DNA of 59,874 bases. Origin: a virus. The DNA lies in the IMG/VR virus record IMGVR_UViG_3300025133_000113, positions 1 to 59,874 of that record; one strand, 5' to 3'. Each line of letters starts with the position of its first letter. The first letter of the stretch is position 1. Below, piece by piece: positions 49,922 through 58,196 of the stretch. The notes beneath the pieces were generated by a model. It saw only the letters and a list, made by a program, of their open reading frames with translations, had not been told where the DNA came from and did no database searches. The translations under genes were made by a program, and so were the position numbers.

Positions 49922-50511
49922 ATCTCTACACTGTTAAAAATTGTTTCGTGAACGTCCGTAGCATCAATGAATTCCATCAACGTTGGGTAAGCGAAATCTG
50001 CGTCAGTATTATGGTTATAGGAGGCGTCAATCTTGACCGTAACCTTACCATCTGGTTTTGAATCCATAGCTATTGGATTGGCGGTTACCAATACGTCCAC
50101 GTGGTTCCACATATCCTCATATTCATTTACGAATTTGATTTCTGGAATTTCACATTCCAGCTTGGATAAAAAGAAGTAAGTGGCTGGTATTGCTCTACCC
50201 ACAGCCCTACTGATTATCATTACTTCAATACCTTCTTCCTCATCTACCATATCCATATTGAATATGTTCAAAGTGCTCATGATATTGTCGTGTAAATGGT
50301 CAGGATGACCAAATAGTTCCAGAGATGATTCTTCATAGAACATCTCATACATTTCTTTCTTAGAGTCAAACTCAAAATACTTCACCAAGTCGAACTCGGT
50401 TACCGTACTGAATGATATGTCATGGGTCTTCCCACGGTACTTATCCAACGTGTATGTCAGGTGACCCAAGAAGTCTCTTATGACCTCATCTAATGTTATT
50501 CCTATCTTCAT
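49918..50511 (-). CDS. HAD-like protein with altered nucleophile motif
   Basis: 197 residues. It begins MKIGITLDEVIRDFLGHL, the position of HAD motif I (DxDxV/T), but the first Asp is Thr (TLDEV), so phosphatase activity is doubtful. Later MIISRAVGRAIPAT resembles motif II and DVLVTANP a motif III region. Probably derived from 5'(3')-nucleotidase-like phage proteins. A weak promoter (TATTCTTG, 4 nt before the ATG) may precede it. Confidence 0.6.
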   Translation of the reverse strand: MKIGITLDEVIRDFLGHLTYTLDKYRGKTHDISFSTVTEFDLVKYFEFDSKKEMYEMFYEESSLELFGHPDHLHDNIMSTLNIFNMDMVDEEEGIEVMIISRAVGRAIPATYFFLSKLECEIPEIKFVNEYEDMWNHVDVLVTANPIAMDSKPDGKVTVKIDASYNHNTDADFAYPTLMEFIDATDVHETIFNSVEI

Positions 50512-50547
50512 ACAACAAGAATAGGAACGAGAAGGGCTAAAGTAAAG

Positions 50548-51441
50548 TTACCAAGTAAATTTTTCTGAAAAAACTTTATTTAGACGTTGAAATATGCTTT
50601 CCTCAGCCATATATTCAGGTTCTAATACTGGTCGAGTTTTTATAACTTTCTCAGGGTCAACCTTTGGTAATGTGATTCCAGATGGTTTAGGTTTAATATC
50701 GGATAGGTCTGGAATCTCTTGCTTAGGGTAGTTATTCAATAACTTACCGATAAGTGGGTTTCGCACAATATCCGAATGTTTGAACTCGTAGAATCCAACC
50801 TCAGATACTTTCCTATGTCTGGCGAATAGGTCGAACAGACCGCTTTGTCGCACATCATTATACCTATCCGATTGGTCAAGGTCACCAGAGATAATCATCT
50901 TACTACCGTAACCAATTCGACTTAAAAGGGTTTGACATTGTTTTGGTGAAAGGTTCTGAGCCTCTTCTATGATAATGATTGAGTTATCCAAGGTCTTACC
51001 TCTGATGAATCCCAATGCTTGTATCAATAGGTAATCGTTCTCTTCTAACTTCTTCCTGTTAGCCTTACCCATTATCTTATCCACGATATCCAGAGAGGAA
51101 GCCAAATATGGCTCCAATTTCTCACGTACAGTTCCAGGTGTAAATCCTAATTTCTCATCAGCTTCTACTGCTGGTTTGGATATGATAATCTTCTTATATG
51201 AATTGGTTGAGTTCTGTAGTAACTCAATCGCTCTGGCGATAGACACGTAGGACTTTCCAGTTCCAGCAGGACCTGCTGCAATTATAATTTCTTTCTCTGT
51301 AATTAATCTTGAAAACTCCTTCTGAGCCACATTCTTACACTTAAGTCTAAATCTTGAAGGTAGGAGTTTGTTTACTATCGACCCGAAGTCACTCTCTTTG
51401 TATTCTGCGTTTTTAGCGCTTTTCCCGTTCACTTTTGCCAT
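50548..51441 (-). CDS. phoH: PhoH-like ATPase
   Basis: 297 residues. Walker A AAGPAGTGKSYVSIA (56-70), Walker B IIIIEEAQNLSPKQ (about 155-168) with the PhoH signature EEAQN, then SRIGYGSKMIISGDLDQSDR. PhoH proteins are NTPases common in marine phages; in bacteria they are linked to phosphate stress or RNA metabolism. Late-type promoter just upstream. Confidence 0.9.
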   Translation of the reverse strand: MAKVNGKSAKNAEYKESDFGSIVNKLLPSRFRLKCKNVAQKEFSRLITEKEIIIAAGPAGTGKSYVSIARAIELLQNSTNSYKKIIISKPAVEADEKLGFTPGTVREKLEPYLASSLDIVDKIMGKANRKKLEENDYLLIQALGFIRGKTLDNSIIIIEEAQNLSPKQCQTLLSRIGYGSKMIISGDLDQSDRYNDVRQSGLFDLFARHRKVSEVGFYEFKHSDIVRNPLIGKLLNNYPKQEIPDLSDIKPKPSGITLPKVDPEKVIKTRPVLEPEYMAEESIFQRLNKVFSEKFTW

Positions 51442-51457
51442 GCATTGTAACTTTCTA

Positions 51458-51467
51458 ATAAATATTC
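51458..51467 (-). promoter_or_regulatory. Candidate phage late promoter
   Basis: Minus-strand GAATATTTAT between the GDP-mannose dehydratase gene and phoH, 16 bases before the phoH start. Confidence 0.4.
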
Positions 51468-51468
51468 A

Positions 51469-52452
51469 TTAAAGCTGAGAAGTGTATAAATTCACCCAAT
51501 ATTCAATCATCTCATCCAACATGGATTCGAAGTCATATTCGTGTTCCCACCCTAATTTCTCTTTAGCTTTGATACTATCACCTTTAAGGTCTCTCAATTC
51601 CTCTGGTCTTAAAAACTTAGAATCACACTGTACATAATCTTCCCAATCCAACCCTAACGATTCAAATACGTACACTACTAGGTCTTTCACCGAATGTGAT
51701 ATTCCTGTGGCGCATACGAAGTCGTCTGGTTCATCTTGTTGGAGAATCAACCACATAGCTTTAACGTAGTCCTTAGCGTGTCCCCAATCCCTTGTGGCAT
51801 CTAAGTTACCCAACACTAATTCATCGGTCATACCCATGCTTATTTCAACTGCAATCTTAACCACCTTATTGGTTACAAAGTTAATGCCACGTCTTGGTGA
51901 TTCATGGTTGAATAAGATACCATTGGCTACAAACATACCATATGAGTTTCTGTAGTTTCTACAGATATTATACCCGTACACCTTCGCACACCCGTAAGGG
52001 CTTACTGGGTTCAATGGCGTTGTTTCCCTCTGGAAACCGTCAGGGTCTATGTTATTACCGAACATCTCACTTGATGAGGCTTGGTACATCTTTGCGTCAG
52101 GGCAAGCGATTCTAATAGCCTCTAAGAGGTTCAGAACACCCAATCCTGTGGCGTTAGCCGTATACATCGGTTGGTCGAAGCTAATCCTTACATGCGACTG
52201 CGCTGCTAAGTTATAAATCTCAGTTGGCTTGGCTTTATCCAAGACTTTAATCAGTGACGCCATATCGGTCATATCAGCATACTCTAATTTGAGTTTATCC
52301 ATGATATGGTCTATTCTGGCTGTCTGATTCTCAGATACGGAATTTCGTTTAACTATTCCCCAAACCTCATATCCTTTCTCCAATAAGAACTCGGCAAGAT
52401 ATGAACCATCCTGACCGTTAATTCCCGTTATTAGTGCTACGTTTCTTTCCAT
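51469..52452 (-). CDS. gmd: GDP-mannose 4,6-dehydratase
   Basis: 327 residues, near the family's usual 340-370. Extended SDR: NAD(P) loop ALITGINGQDGSYLAEFLL (6-24), LAAQSHVRISFDQP, catalytic set SSSEMFG and YGCAKVYGYN, and NHESPRRGINFVT. It converts GDP-D-mannose to GDP-4-keto-6-deoxymannose, the shared precursor of fucose, rhamnose, perosamine and colitose. Overlaps the ColD-like gene by 35 bases. Its product is the substrate expected for both neighbouring enzymes. Confidence 0.93.
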   Translation of the reverse strand: MERNVALITGINGQDGSYLAEFLLEKGYEVWGIVKRNSVSENQTARIDHIMDKLKLEYADMTDMASLIKVLDKAKPTEIYNLAAQSHVRISFDQPMYTANATGLGVLNLLEAIRIACPDAKMYQASSSEMFGNNIDPDGFQRETTPLNPVSPYGCAKVYGYNICRNYRNSYGMFVANGILFNHESPRRGINFVTNKVVKIAVEISMGMTDELVLGNLDATRDWGHAKDYVKAMWLILQQDEPDDFVCATGISHSVKDLVVYVFESLGLDWEDYVQCDSKFLRPEELRDLKGDSIKAKEKLGWEHEYDFESMLDEMIEYWVNLYTSQL

Positions 52453-53599
52453 ATGAATTTACGATATTACAAACTTTCTTTATTTCCTCAGTAGTCAAAT
52501 CCTGATGATTTGGTAGGTAGAATCCGAACTCATCGATTCTCTCGCATAGCGGTAATGAAGGTGTTTCATACTTCACCTTCCAGAATGGCTTATTTGCCAT
52601 GTTACCAGCTATCAGTGGTCTACACTCAATGTTAGCCTCACGTAGTTCGTCTACAATGTTATTCCTGTGTTCATTGATGACTGGGTACGCAAAGTTGGAA
52701 GTATAATCCCAATCCTCTTGGACTATATTCAACTCATTACACTGAATCATTGAATTATACAAGGTGAAGTTTTTGAATCTGGCTTCAGCGTATTCATCCA
52801 ATTTATCAATGGCTCTGATACCCAAGAATGCCTGTAGGTCAGTTGACCTCACATTCATCCCAGCCATATAGAACGTATATAGACCTTGGAACTCATCGAC
52901 ACCAAAGTCAGCCCTTAATTCCTGTTGCCTACTCTTAGGTAGGTCTCTATCCCACCCATGGCTACGCATCATAAGTAACCCATGATACAATGAAGTATCG
53001 TTAGTGTTAATGAACCCACCTTCAATGGTTGATAGGTGATGACCGTAATACATCGAGAATACCGAAGCTAACCCAAAGGTACCTAAGTATTCATCACCTG
53101 TTTTAGAACCCATGGATTCACAGTTATCCTCTAAATAGATAACATCATATTTATCACACAGAGTTTTAATACTATTCACATCAGGCACCAACCCTAATAC
53201 GGATACACCCATAAATGCGGCTGGACTGTCAGTCTTGAATATATCTTCCAACATATCCAAATCCACTGATAGGTCTTCATCGTTGGAGTCGCATAGTATT
53301 GGTGTCATACCCAATAACATCGGGGAGGAAACATCGGTTAACCAACTCAATGCTGGTACCACAATCTTATCGTTCTTCAGTTTCTTAAGCTCCTTCAAGG
53401 TAGCCAATAACAATAGGATTGCTGATGACCCAGAGTTCACGAAAACGCTATGCTTGGTTCCAATCTTATTCGCCCATTTATGTTCCAACTCAACGGTTAA
53501 CTCACCTTTGGTAAGTCTCGGTGTCGGGTCTTGTTGTAACCACTCACATAGAGCATCAATATCGGCTCTATTTATTGTGTCGCTTGCTAATTTAATCAT
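52418..53599 (-). CDS. ColD-like GDP-4-keto-6-deoxymannose 3-dehydratase
   Basis: 393 residues, DegT/DnrJ/EryC1 fold, near E. coli ColD length (388). The usual PLP lysine is replaced by histidine: FSMYYGHHLSTIEGG has His187-His188, as in ColD (SHHIATMEGG). Other ColD-like stretches are YLEDNCESMGS, MRSHGWDRDLPK and NIECRPLIAGNM. ColD removes the C3 hydroxyl of GDP-4-keto-6-deoxymannose using PLP and glutamate, a step in 3,6-dideoxyhexose synthesis. The loss of the lysine argues against a sugar aminotransferase. Gene order with gmd and an SDR supports a dideoxysugar pathway. Confidence 0.85.
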   Translation of the reverse strand: MIKLASDTINRADIDALCEWLQQDPTPRLTKGELTVELEHKWANKIGTKHSVFVNSGSSAILLLLATLKELKKLKNDKIVVPALSWLTDVSSPMLLGMTPILCDSNDEDLSVDLDMLEDIFKTDSPAAFMGVSVLGLVPDVNSIKTLCDKYDVIYLEDNCESMGSKTGDEYLGTFGLASVFSMYYGHHLSTIEGGFINTNDTSLYHGLLMMRSHGWDRDLPKSRQQELRADFGVDEFQGLYTFYMAGMNVRSTDLQAFLGIRAIDKLDEYAEARFKNFTLYNSMIQCNELNIVQEDWDYTSNFAYPVINEHRNNIVDELREANIECRPLIAGNMANKPFWKVKYETPSLPLCERIDEFGFYLPNHQDLTTEEIKKVCNIVNSYGKKRSTNNGN

Positions 53600-54531
53600 A
53601 TTGGTAATTGTTCTTTAAGTATGCTCTGGAATGTCTTTGATAGTCCAGCATATAAGTTGGTAGCCTCAAAGTGTGGTAACACCGTTAGGAGCTTCTTAAT
53701 AGATACATCTTTCCTGTATTGACCATCTGGCTTCTTAGGGTCGAATGTGAAGTTAGTTACACTTGTCTTAGTTAACATCTTAAAAACCTCTAAAGCGATA
53801 TCAGCGATTTCAGCGATTGAATAATTTTCTTTGGTTGCTACATTAAAACTAGTTCTAATATCTCTATCGACCAACCACTTAATAACTTCAGCTAAGTCGC
53901 CAGCATACATAAATTGTCGCAATGGTTCCCCAGTTCCGAATAATTTCACTTCATGTTCACCGCTATTATGAGCCGAAATAATCTTCTTCACCAACGCAGC
54001 AACAAAGTGGCTATTCTTACCCCACTTGTCATGTTCACCGTATAGGTTACATGGTGTTAGGTATTGATACTTGGTGCCGAATTGTTCGTTACACGCATCA
54101 ATATGAACTGCCAGACATCTCTTAGCGTAACCATATGAAAAGTTGGTCTTCGTTGGTGCACCCATGTGTAGCATATCCTCAGTCATTGGGTACTTATGTA
54201 CCAAGTCGGGATAGATGCACGTTGATAACATGCCAATAAATTGGTCAACACCATGAAGTCTAGATAGGTTGACCATATTGGTATTCATTAGGATGTTATC
54301 TTCGAAATAATCACAAGGTCGATTAATATTATCAATGATGCCACCAACCCTAGCAGCTAAATGTATTACCACATCAGGCTTGTGAGTTAAGAATAACAGG
54401 TTAGTCTCTGAGTAGCTTGTTAAATCACAATCTGCGCTGTTTACATAAACGGCTTTAGGTAACATTTCCTGTAGGTGTTTACCTACCATGCCACGACCAC
54501 CTGTGACTAATATTTTACGTTGTTTCTTCAT
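53596..54531 (-). CDS. GDP-fucose synthase/ColC-like epimerase-reductase
   Basis: 311 residues from ATG 54531 (an upstream ATG at 54555 would enlarge the overlap). SDR with KILVTGGRGMVGKHL, LAARVGGI, MLSTCIYPD, YGYAKRCLAVH and NLYGEHDKWG, the layout of GDP-L-fucose synthase and of ColC. It would epimerise and reduce a GDP-4-keto-deoxyhexose. Next to a ColD-like enzyme, a ColC role (GDP-L-colitose) is more likely than plain fucose synthesis. ATGA-type overlap with the ColD-like gene. Confidence 0.85.
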   Translation of the reverse strand: MKKQRKILVTGGRGMVGKHLQEMLPKAVYVNSADCDLTSYSETNLLFLTHKPDVVIHLAARVGGIIDNINRPCDYFEDNILMNTNMVNLSRLHGVDQFIGMLSTCIYPDLVHKYPMTEDMLHMGAPTKTNFSYGYAKRCLAVHIDACNEQFGTKYQYLTPCNLYGEHDKWGKNSHFVAALVKKIISAHNSGEHEVKLFGTGEPLRQFMYAGDLAEVIKWLVDRDIRTSFNVATKENYSIAEIADIALEVFKMLTKTSVTNFTFDPKKPDGQYRKDVSIKKLLTVLPHFEATNLYAGLSKTFQSILKEQLPI

Positions 54532-55138
54532 GTAATACTCTATTATATAGTTCAATGTCTTCCTTATACATCTCCCTCACCATCTTGTTTATATCAGGAA
54601 CCGTCTGAAGGATTCTAACAATATGATTTTTCCCTTCTCCAAATATACCCATTTTTTTATTAAGATGCAATAACTTTCTATTAATACTGTAATCTTTACA
54701 CATATCATTGAATTCTTGCTCAAGGTTATCAAATAATAACATCCTATCGATTCTGAAATCGTTACCATCTTTATCAGATAGGAATGCAACTTGTGGTGCT
54801 GTGTGAACGTCTATGAACCCTTTACCTAAGAAAGTTCTAACCCTATCTATTGGGTTCTTAATCTTCTTTAGGTCTTTAAGTTCTTGTACCGTTTCATGCC
54901 TGATTAGTGTTTCTATGATACCAGCAGCAATTCTGGTTACAGGTTCTCTAATTATCGTGAATACTTTGTAATCAGATTTATCTTTTGGTAATTTAGATAT
55001 GTTGGTATGATATGGACTAATACGGAAAGTCTCCCTGATGCTGGTAGATGCAGTTTTAGGTATCCCCAAAAATACTATCTTATCTTCATCGGAAACCCAA
55101 CATAACCCTTTATGGTCTATTATCTCTTTTGAGTACAT
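54515..55138 (-). CDS. Sulfotransferase-fold protein
   Basis: 207 residues. IVFLGIPKTASTSIRETF (20-37) is the PAPS 5'-phosphosulfate loop and FTIIREPVTRIAAGIIE (59-75) the 3'-phosphate-binding segment. HTAPQVAFL (about 112-120) is shared with the next gene upstream, showing a tandem duplication. Likely transfers sulfate to a sugar hydroxyl; acceptor unknown. Confidence 0.75.
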   Translation of the reverse strand: MYSKEIIDHKGLCWVSDEDKIVFLGIPKTASTSIRETFRISPYHTNISKLPKDKSDYKVFTIIREPVTRIAAGIIETLIRHETVQELKDLKKIKNPIDRVRTFLGKGFIDVHTAPQVAFLSDKDGNDFRIDRMLLFDNLEQEFNDMCKDYSINRKLLHLNKKMGIFGEGKNHIVRILQTVPDINKMVREMYKEDIELYNRVLHEETT

Positions 55139-55775
55139 TTAATAACGTTTTTCCATATAAAACCCAATCTTCGTGATATAACATTTCAACTCGTTTTCTT
55201 ATTGCTTGGTTGGTGTTTACGATGTCTATGAGTCTATCCCGTCTGGCTTTGATAGTGCCCACATTCACATTCCTGTGACCCAACTCTACCTTTATCCCAT
55301 GTTTCTGGCAGAACAATTTAAAATCTACATCTAAATTCTCAAAAATCAATAGTTCATCTAAATCAAATAATTTACCTTCTCTATTAATTAGGAATGCAAC
55401 TTGTGGTGCCGTATGTGGCTCAAAAAAGCCTTTTTCTAGTACATTCAGAAACCCAGTCAGTAACTCTATGTCAGATTTTCTTCGTAATTCTTTAAGGTTT
55501 GATGGTGCAGTACTACCGAGACATTCTATAAGTCCACTAACAAATCTTTCGTTAGGGTTTCTAATTATAGCGAATTTTTTATACCCTCTTAAGCCATTTT
55601 TGGTGTTCAGATTTACCCTAGGGGTCTTACTTGTGGTACCAAAAGCATGTCTAATGCTGGATGAGGCATTTTTCGGTACTTGTAGAAACATAATTTTCTG
55701 TGGTTTAAATACCCAAGCTCTACCATTACGATATGCTATATTATTAATATATTTAGTCGCCTTTTTTTTCTTCAT
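55110..55775 (-). CDS. Sulfotransferase-fold protein (paralogue of 54515)
   Basis: 221 residues. IMFLQVPKNASSSIRHAF and FAIIRNPNERFVSGLIE give the same two PAPS-binding motifs, and HTAPQVAFLI is shared with its downstream neighbour. Very basic N-terminus. Overlaps both neighbours. Sulfate acceptor unknown. Confidence 0.75.
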   Translation of the reverse strand: MKKKKATKYINNIAYRNGRAWVFKPQKIMFLQVPKNASSSIRHAFGTTSKTPRVNLNTKNGLRGYKKFAIIRNPNERFVSGLIECLGSTAPSNLKELRRKSDIELLTGFLNVLEKGFFEPHTAPQVAFLINREGKLFDLDELLIFENLDVDFKLFCQKHGIKVELGHRNVNVGTIKARRDRLIDIVNTNQAIRKRVEMLYHEDWVLYGKTLLNVLKRDNRP

Positions 55776-56436
55776 ATCTAATTAGATATTTCTCAAATAA
55801 ATCACCACACTTATTCCTTAAAAATTTATCCCAAGATGACTTCAACCCCTTAGTTAATTTATTCGAATGGTGGATAACGTTTTTCCCTTTGGTTATTGAT
55901 GGTCGATATAGAGTTAATGATTTCTTTTTATGTCCATCTAATTTATTGACGAACTCGTCAATGTTATCCACCCCCTCACCTAGGAATTCAGCAATCTTCC
56001 GTAATTCACACTCAACATCTGTGATGAAATCTTCATAATAAACCAATAACTTCTCACCTTTAAAGTCATCGAAATAACGTATCACATCCACGTAATTACG
56101 AGAGGTCTTATTTGAGGAACAACTTCTTTGCAAAGTAGCCAATGTGATTTTAGTACCCTCATGGTGTCTAACAATCACCTCCTTGTAATTCCGAATAACC
56201 AGAATTAGTTTATCCACCCTTTTAGTACTAAAGGTTTCGTGTCGTTTTAATAATATGGGGTCAACTTTTAAGTCTACACCCAAAGTTGGAATATTACTAC
56301 CAATCGGGTTCTCTAATGGGGCTTTAGATTTAGTGTAGCCGTAAGTTGGTTTCTTGGTTATCGCTTCAACGCAATACCTAATCCAACTATTACCACTTCT
56401 TGGGTAACTCAATAGTATGTTCCCTTCCTTATGCAT
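55753..56436 (-). CDS. Sulfotransferase family 1-like
   Basis: 227 residues from ATG 56436 (56457 possible). NILLSYPRSGNSWIRYCVE carries the SYPRSGxxW 5'-PSB motif and LILVIRNYKEVIVRHH the 3'-PB segment; LLVYYEDFITD follows as in Sulfotransfer_1 proteins. A different subfamily from its two neighbours. Acceptor unknown. Confidence 0.75.
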   Translation of the reverse strand: MHKEGNILLSYPRSGNSWIRYCVEAITKKPTYGYTKSKAPLENPIGSNIPTLGVDLKVDPILLKRHETFSTKRVDKLILVIRNYKEVIVRHHEGTKITLATLQRSCSSNKTSRNYVDVIRYFDDFKGEKLLVYYEDFITDVECELRKIAEFLGEGVDNIDEFVNKLDGHKKKSLTLYRPSITKGKNVIHHSNKLTKGLKSSWDKFLRNKCGDLFEKYLIRYEEKKGD

Positions 56437-56731
56437 CAAAGAAATAGTCGTTATCATTTATTCCTTTATCGTCAATATAATAATCTGCGTATATCTTAAT
56501 ACCCGTCCTCAACTTATGGAACTTCAACCCCCAATCAGTTAGCTGGTCTTGGGTATGTCCGAACCAGTTAATACCTGATATGGAACCTCTGGCTGTATCG
56601 ATGATTATATGGTGACCCTCATCGTATAGTTTATTCACTACCTCAATCCGTTTCATATCGGGGACTGAACTCTCATATTCCCCATCGATTGTCTCACATA
56701 GGGTGTCGTCTAAATCAAAGCAATATATCAT
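56429..56731 (-). CDS. Small HAD-family phosphatase (capsule/sugar type)
   Basis: 100 residues. IYCFDLDDTLCET has the intact HAD motif I; IIDTARGSISG (motif II-like Thr) and YADYYIDDKG (motif IV) follow. Similar short HADs occur in capsule and polysaccharide loci. Substrate unknown, perhaps a sugar phosphate. ATGA overlap with the methyltransferase gene. Confidence 0.75.
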   Translation of the reverse strand: MIYCFDLDDTLCETIDGEYESSVPDMKRIEVVNKLYDEGHHIIIDTARGSISGINWFGHTQDQLTDWGLKFHKLRTGIKIYADYYIDDKGINDNDYFFDA

Positions 56732-57345
56732 TTCTTAATATCGTATTCTAGGTACCTATAACCATTGGTTTTATGTGCTATCTTACTCTCCATCAGGGTA
56801 TAATTCGTTAATCGTTCATTCAAGTAAGTTGCTGGTAACATACAGCCGTAATACACCTTAGAACCGTCTTTAAGGTCACCTAACATCTTAAGTGTGTCGT
56901 GGTGTCGTATCTGCAAGTATAATTCCTCACACTTGCTGTTATTCACCTTATCTAAGAACTCATCCAAATACTCCTTGGTTACGAAATGTTGGATACAGGC
57001 GAAGCAACAGAAGATATCAGCTTCAAATTGGTCGAAGGAATCTGGTACCAAATGGAATTCAGTATTATGATACTTCTCCAATCGCTTCTTAGCATTATTA
57101 AGTGAGCGTTCCGATATATCGATACCGATGTATTTAGCGTTAGCTATCTGTAGTACCATATCACCAAAATAACCACCACCAACACCATAGTCAATTATCG
57201 TCTTACCATCAACCCTTTTCCCCATTCTGGGCATCACATATTGCTCAAATCGGCTCATTAATTTATTCTCATTCTCAGTGCTGATATTGAGTTGAACCAA
57301 TCCAGTGTCACACTTCTCCCAGAAATCCTTTAATTCATCGCCCAT
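56728..57345 (-). CDS. SAM-dependent methyltransferase
   Basis: 205 residues. IIDYGVGGGYFGDMVLQ (49-65) is motif I and YIGIDISERSLNNAKKRLE motif II of class I methyltransferases; FDQFEADIFCCFACIQHF fits motif IV. It probably methylates a sugar or lipid-linked glycan of this pathway. Coupled at both ends. Confidence 0.8.
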   Translation of the reverse strand: MGDELKDFWEKCDTGLVQLNISTENENKLMSRFEQYVMPRMGKRVDGKTIIDYGVGGGYFGDMVLQIANAKYIGIDISERSLNNAKKRLEKYHNTEFHLVPDSFDQFEADIFCCFACIQHFVTKEYLDEFLDKVNNSKCEELYLQIRHHDTLKMLGDLKDGSKVYYGCMLPATYLNERLTNYTLMESKIAHKTNGYRYLEYDIKK

Positions 57346-58196
57346 TATCCTCTTAGTTTTTTCAATGCTGGTAATTCACTCTTTAATATCTCCTTATCAA
57401 AAGAACCCATAGCCGTGTGAATTTGCCTTATGTATTTAGTTATCAACTTAACCCCGTCAACTTCCAAAGAACCTTTATGGTCGGTACCCCTCATATTTCT
57501 ATCCAAGGTGAAATGTCGCTCAATTATATTGGCACCCATAACGTAAGCTGCAAGGTCTGGTGAAATACTCATATGGTGACCACTCAATCCGAACGCTTTA
57601 ATCTTACCAGCATATCGTTCTTGATATGTTTTTAGTACGTTAAGGTTGATATCCCTATCCTCACATGGATACGAACTAGTGCACTGCATCAAATATTTGT
57701 CATTATCTTTGAATATATTATTCACCGCTTCATCCACATCCCCTATGGTGCACATACCTGTGGATATAATAATTGGTTTACCTGTTTTAGCCGCAGCTTC
57801 CAATAGTGGAATGTCAGCCATCCTTTGTGAAGCAATCTTGAGGAATTTTAAATCACAATCATTAACTAAAAACTCCAAACTGGGTATATCAGTAAAACTG
57901 GAGGTGAAATCAAATCCCCTACTCTTCACATACTCTTCTAATTCGAGAAATTCATCCTTACTTAGCTCTAACGCTTTTCGATGCTCATAGTAGGTATCTC
58001 CGAACGAATTTTCATTAATATATGGCATACCCTTTTGTGTCTCACTCAAACAGGTATCAATATCTCGTTTAGCCGTCTTGATACAGGAAACACCAGTACC
58101 AACCAGAGCGTCCACCATCTTCTTGGCTATGTTAATGTCACCTTGATGGTTCTGACCAATCTCAGCTATAAAGTACGGTTCGTTAGGGTTAATCAT
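57345..58196 (-). CDS. neuB: Nonulosonic acid synthase (NeuB-like, no SAF domain)
   Basis: 283 residues from ATG 58196, which gives an 8-base overlap; an ATG at 58232 gives 44. PYFIAEIGQNHQGDINIAKK, FDFTSSFTDIPSLEFL, FLKIASQRMADIPLL, PIIISTGMCTIGDVDEAV, LMQCTSSYPC and GLSGHHMSIS follow the NeuB TIM barrel in order; ERHFTLDRNMRGTDHKGSLE closes it. The C-terminal antifreeze-like (SAF) domain found in NeuB and PseI is missing. It should condense phosphoenolpyruvate with an N-acyl aminosugar. Confidence 0.88.
   Translation of the reverse strand: MINPNEPYFIAEIGQNHQGDINIAKKMVDALVGTGVSCIKTAKRDIDTCLSETQKGMPYINENSFGDTYYEHRKALELSKDEFLELEEYVKSRGFDFTSSFTDIPSLEFLVNDCDLKFLKIASQRMADIPLLEAAAKTGKPIIISTGMCTIGDVDEAVNNIFKDNDKYLMQCTSSYPCEDRDINLNVLKTYQERYAGKIKAFGLSGHHMSISPDLAAYVMGANIIERHFTLDRNMRGTDHKGSLEVDGVKLITKYIRQIHTAMGSFDKEILKSELPALKKLRG

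Noticed and set aside
8376-51467. TATAAATA sequences that look like T4 late promoters
   Set aside because: They occur on the strand opposite to the adjacent gene start; the sense strand reads TATATTTATA. They are therefore treated as the phage's own late motif, not T4-type TATAAATA.
52418-53599. Perosamine or other sugar aminotransferase
   Set aside because: The PLP lysine is replaced by His in GHHLSTIEGG, as in ColD-type dehydratases.
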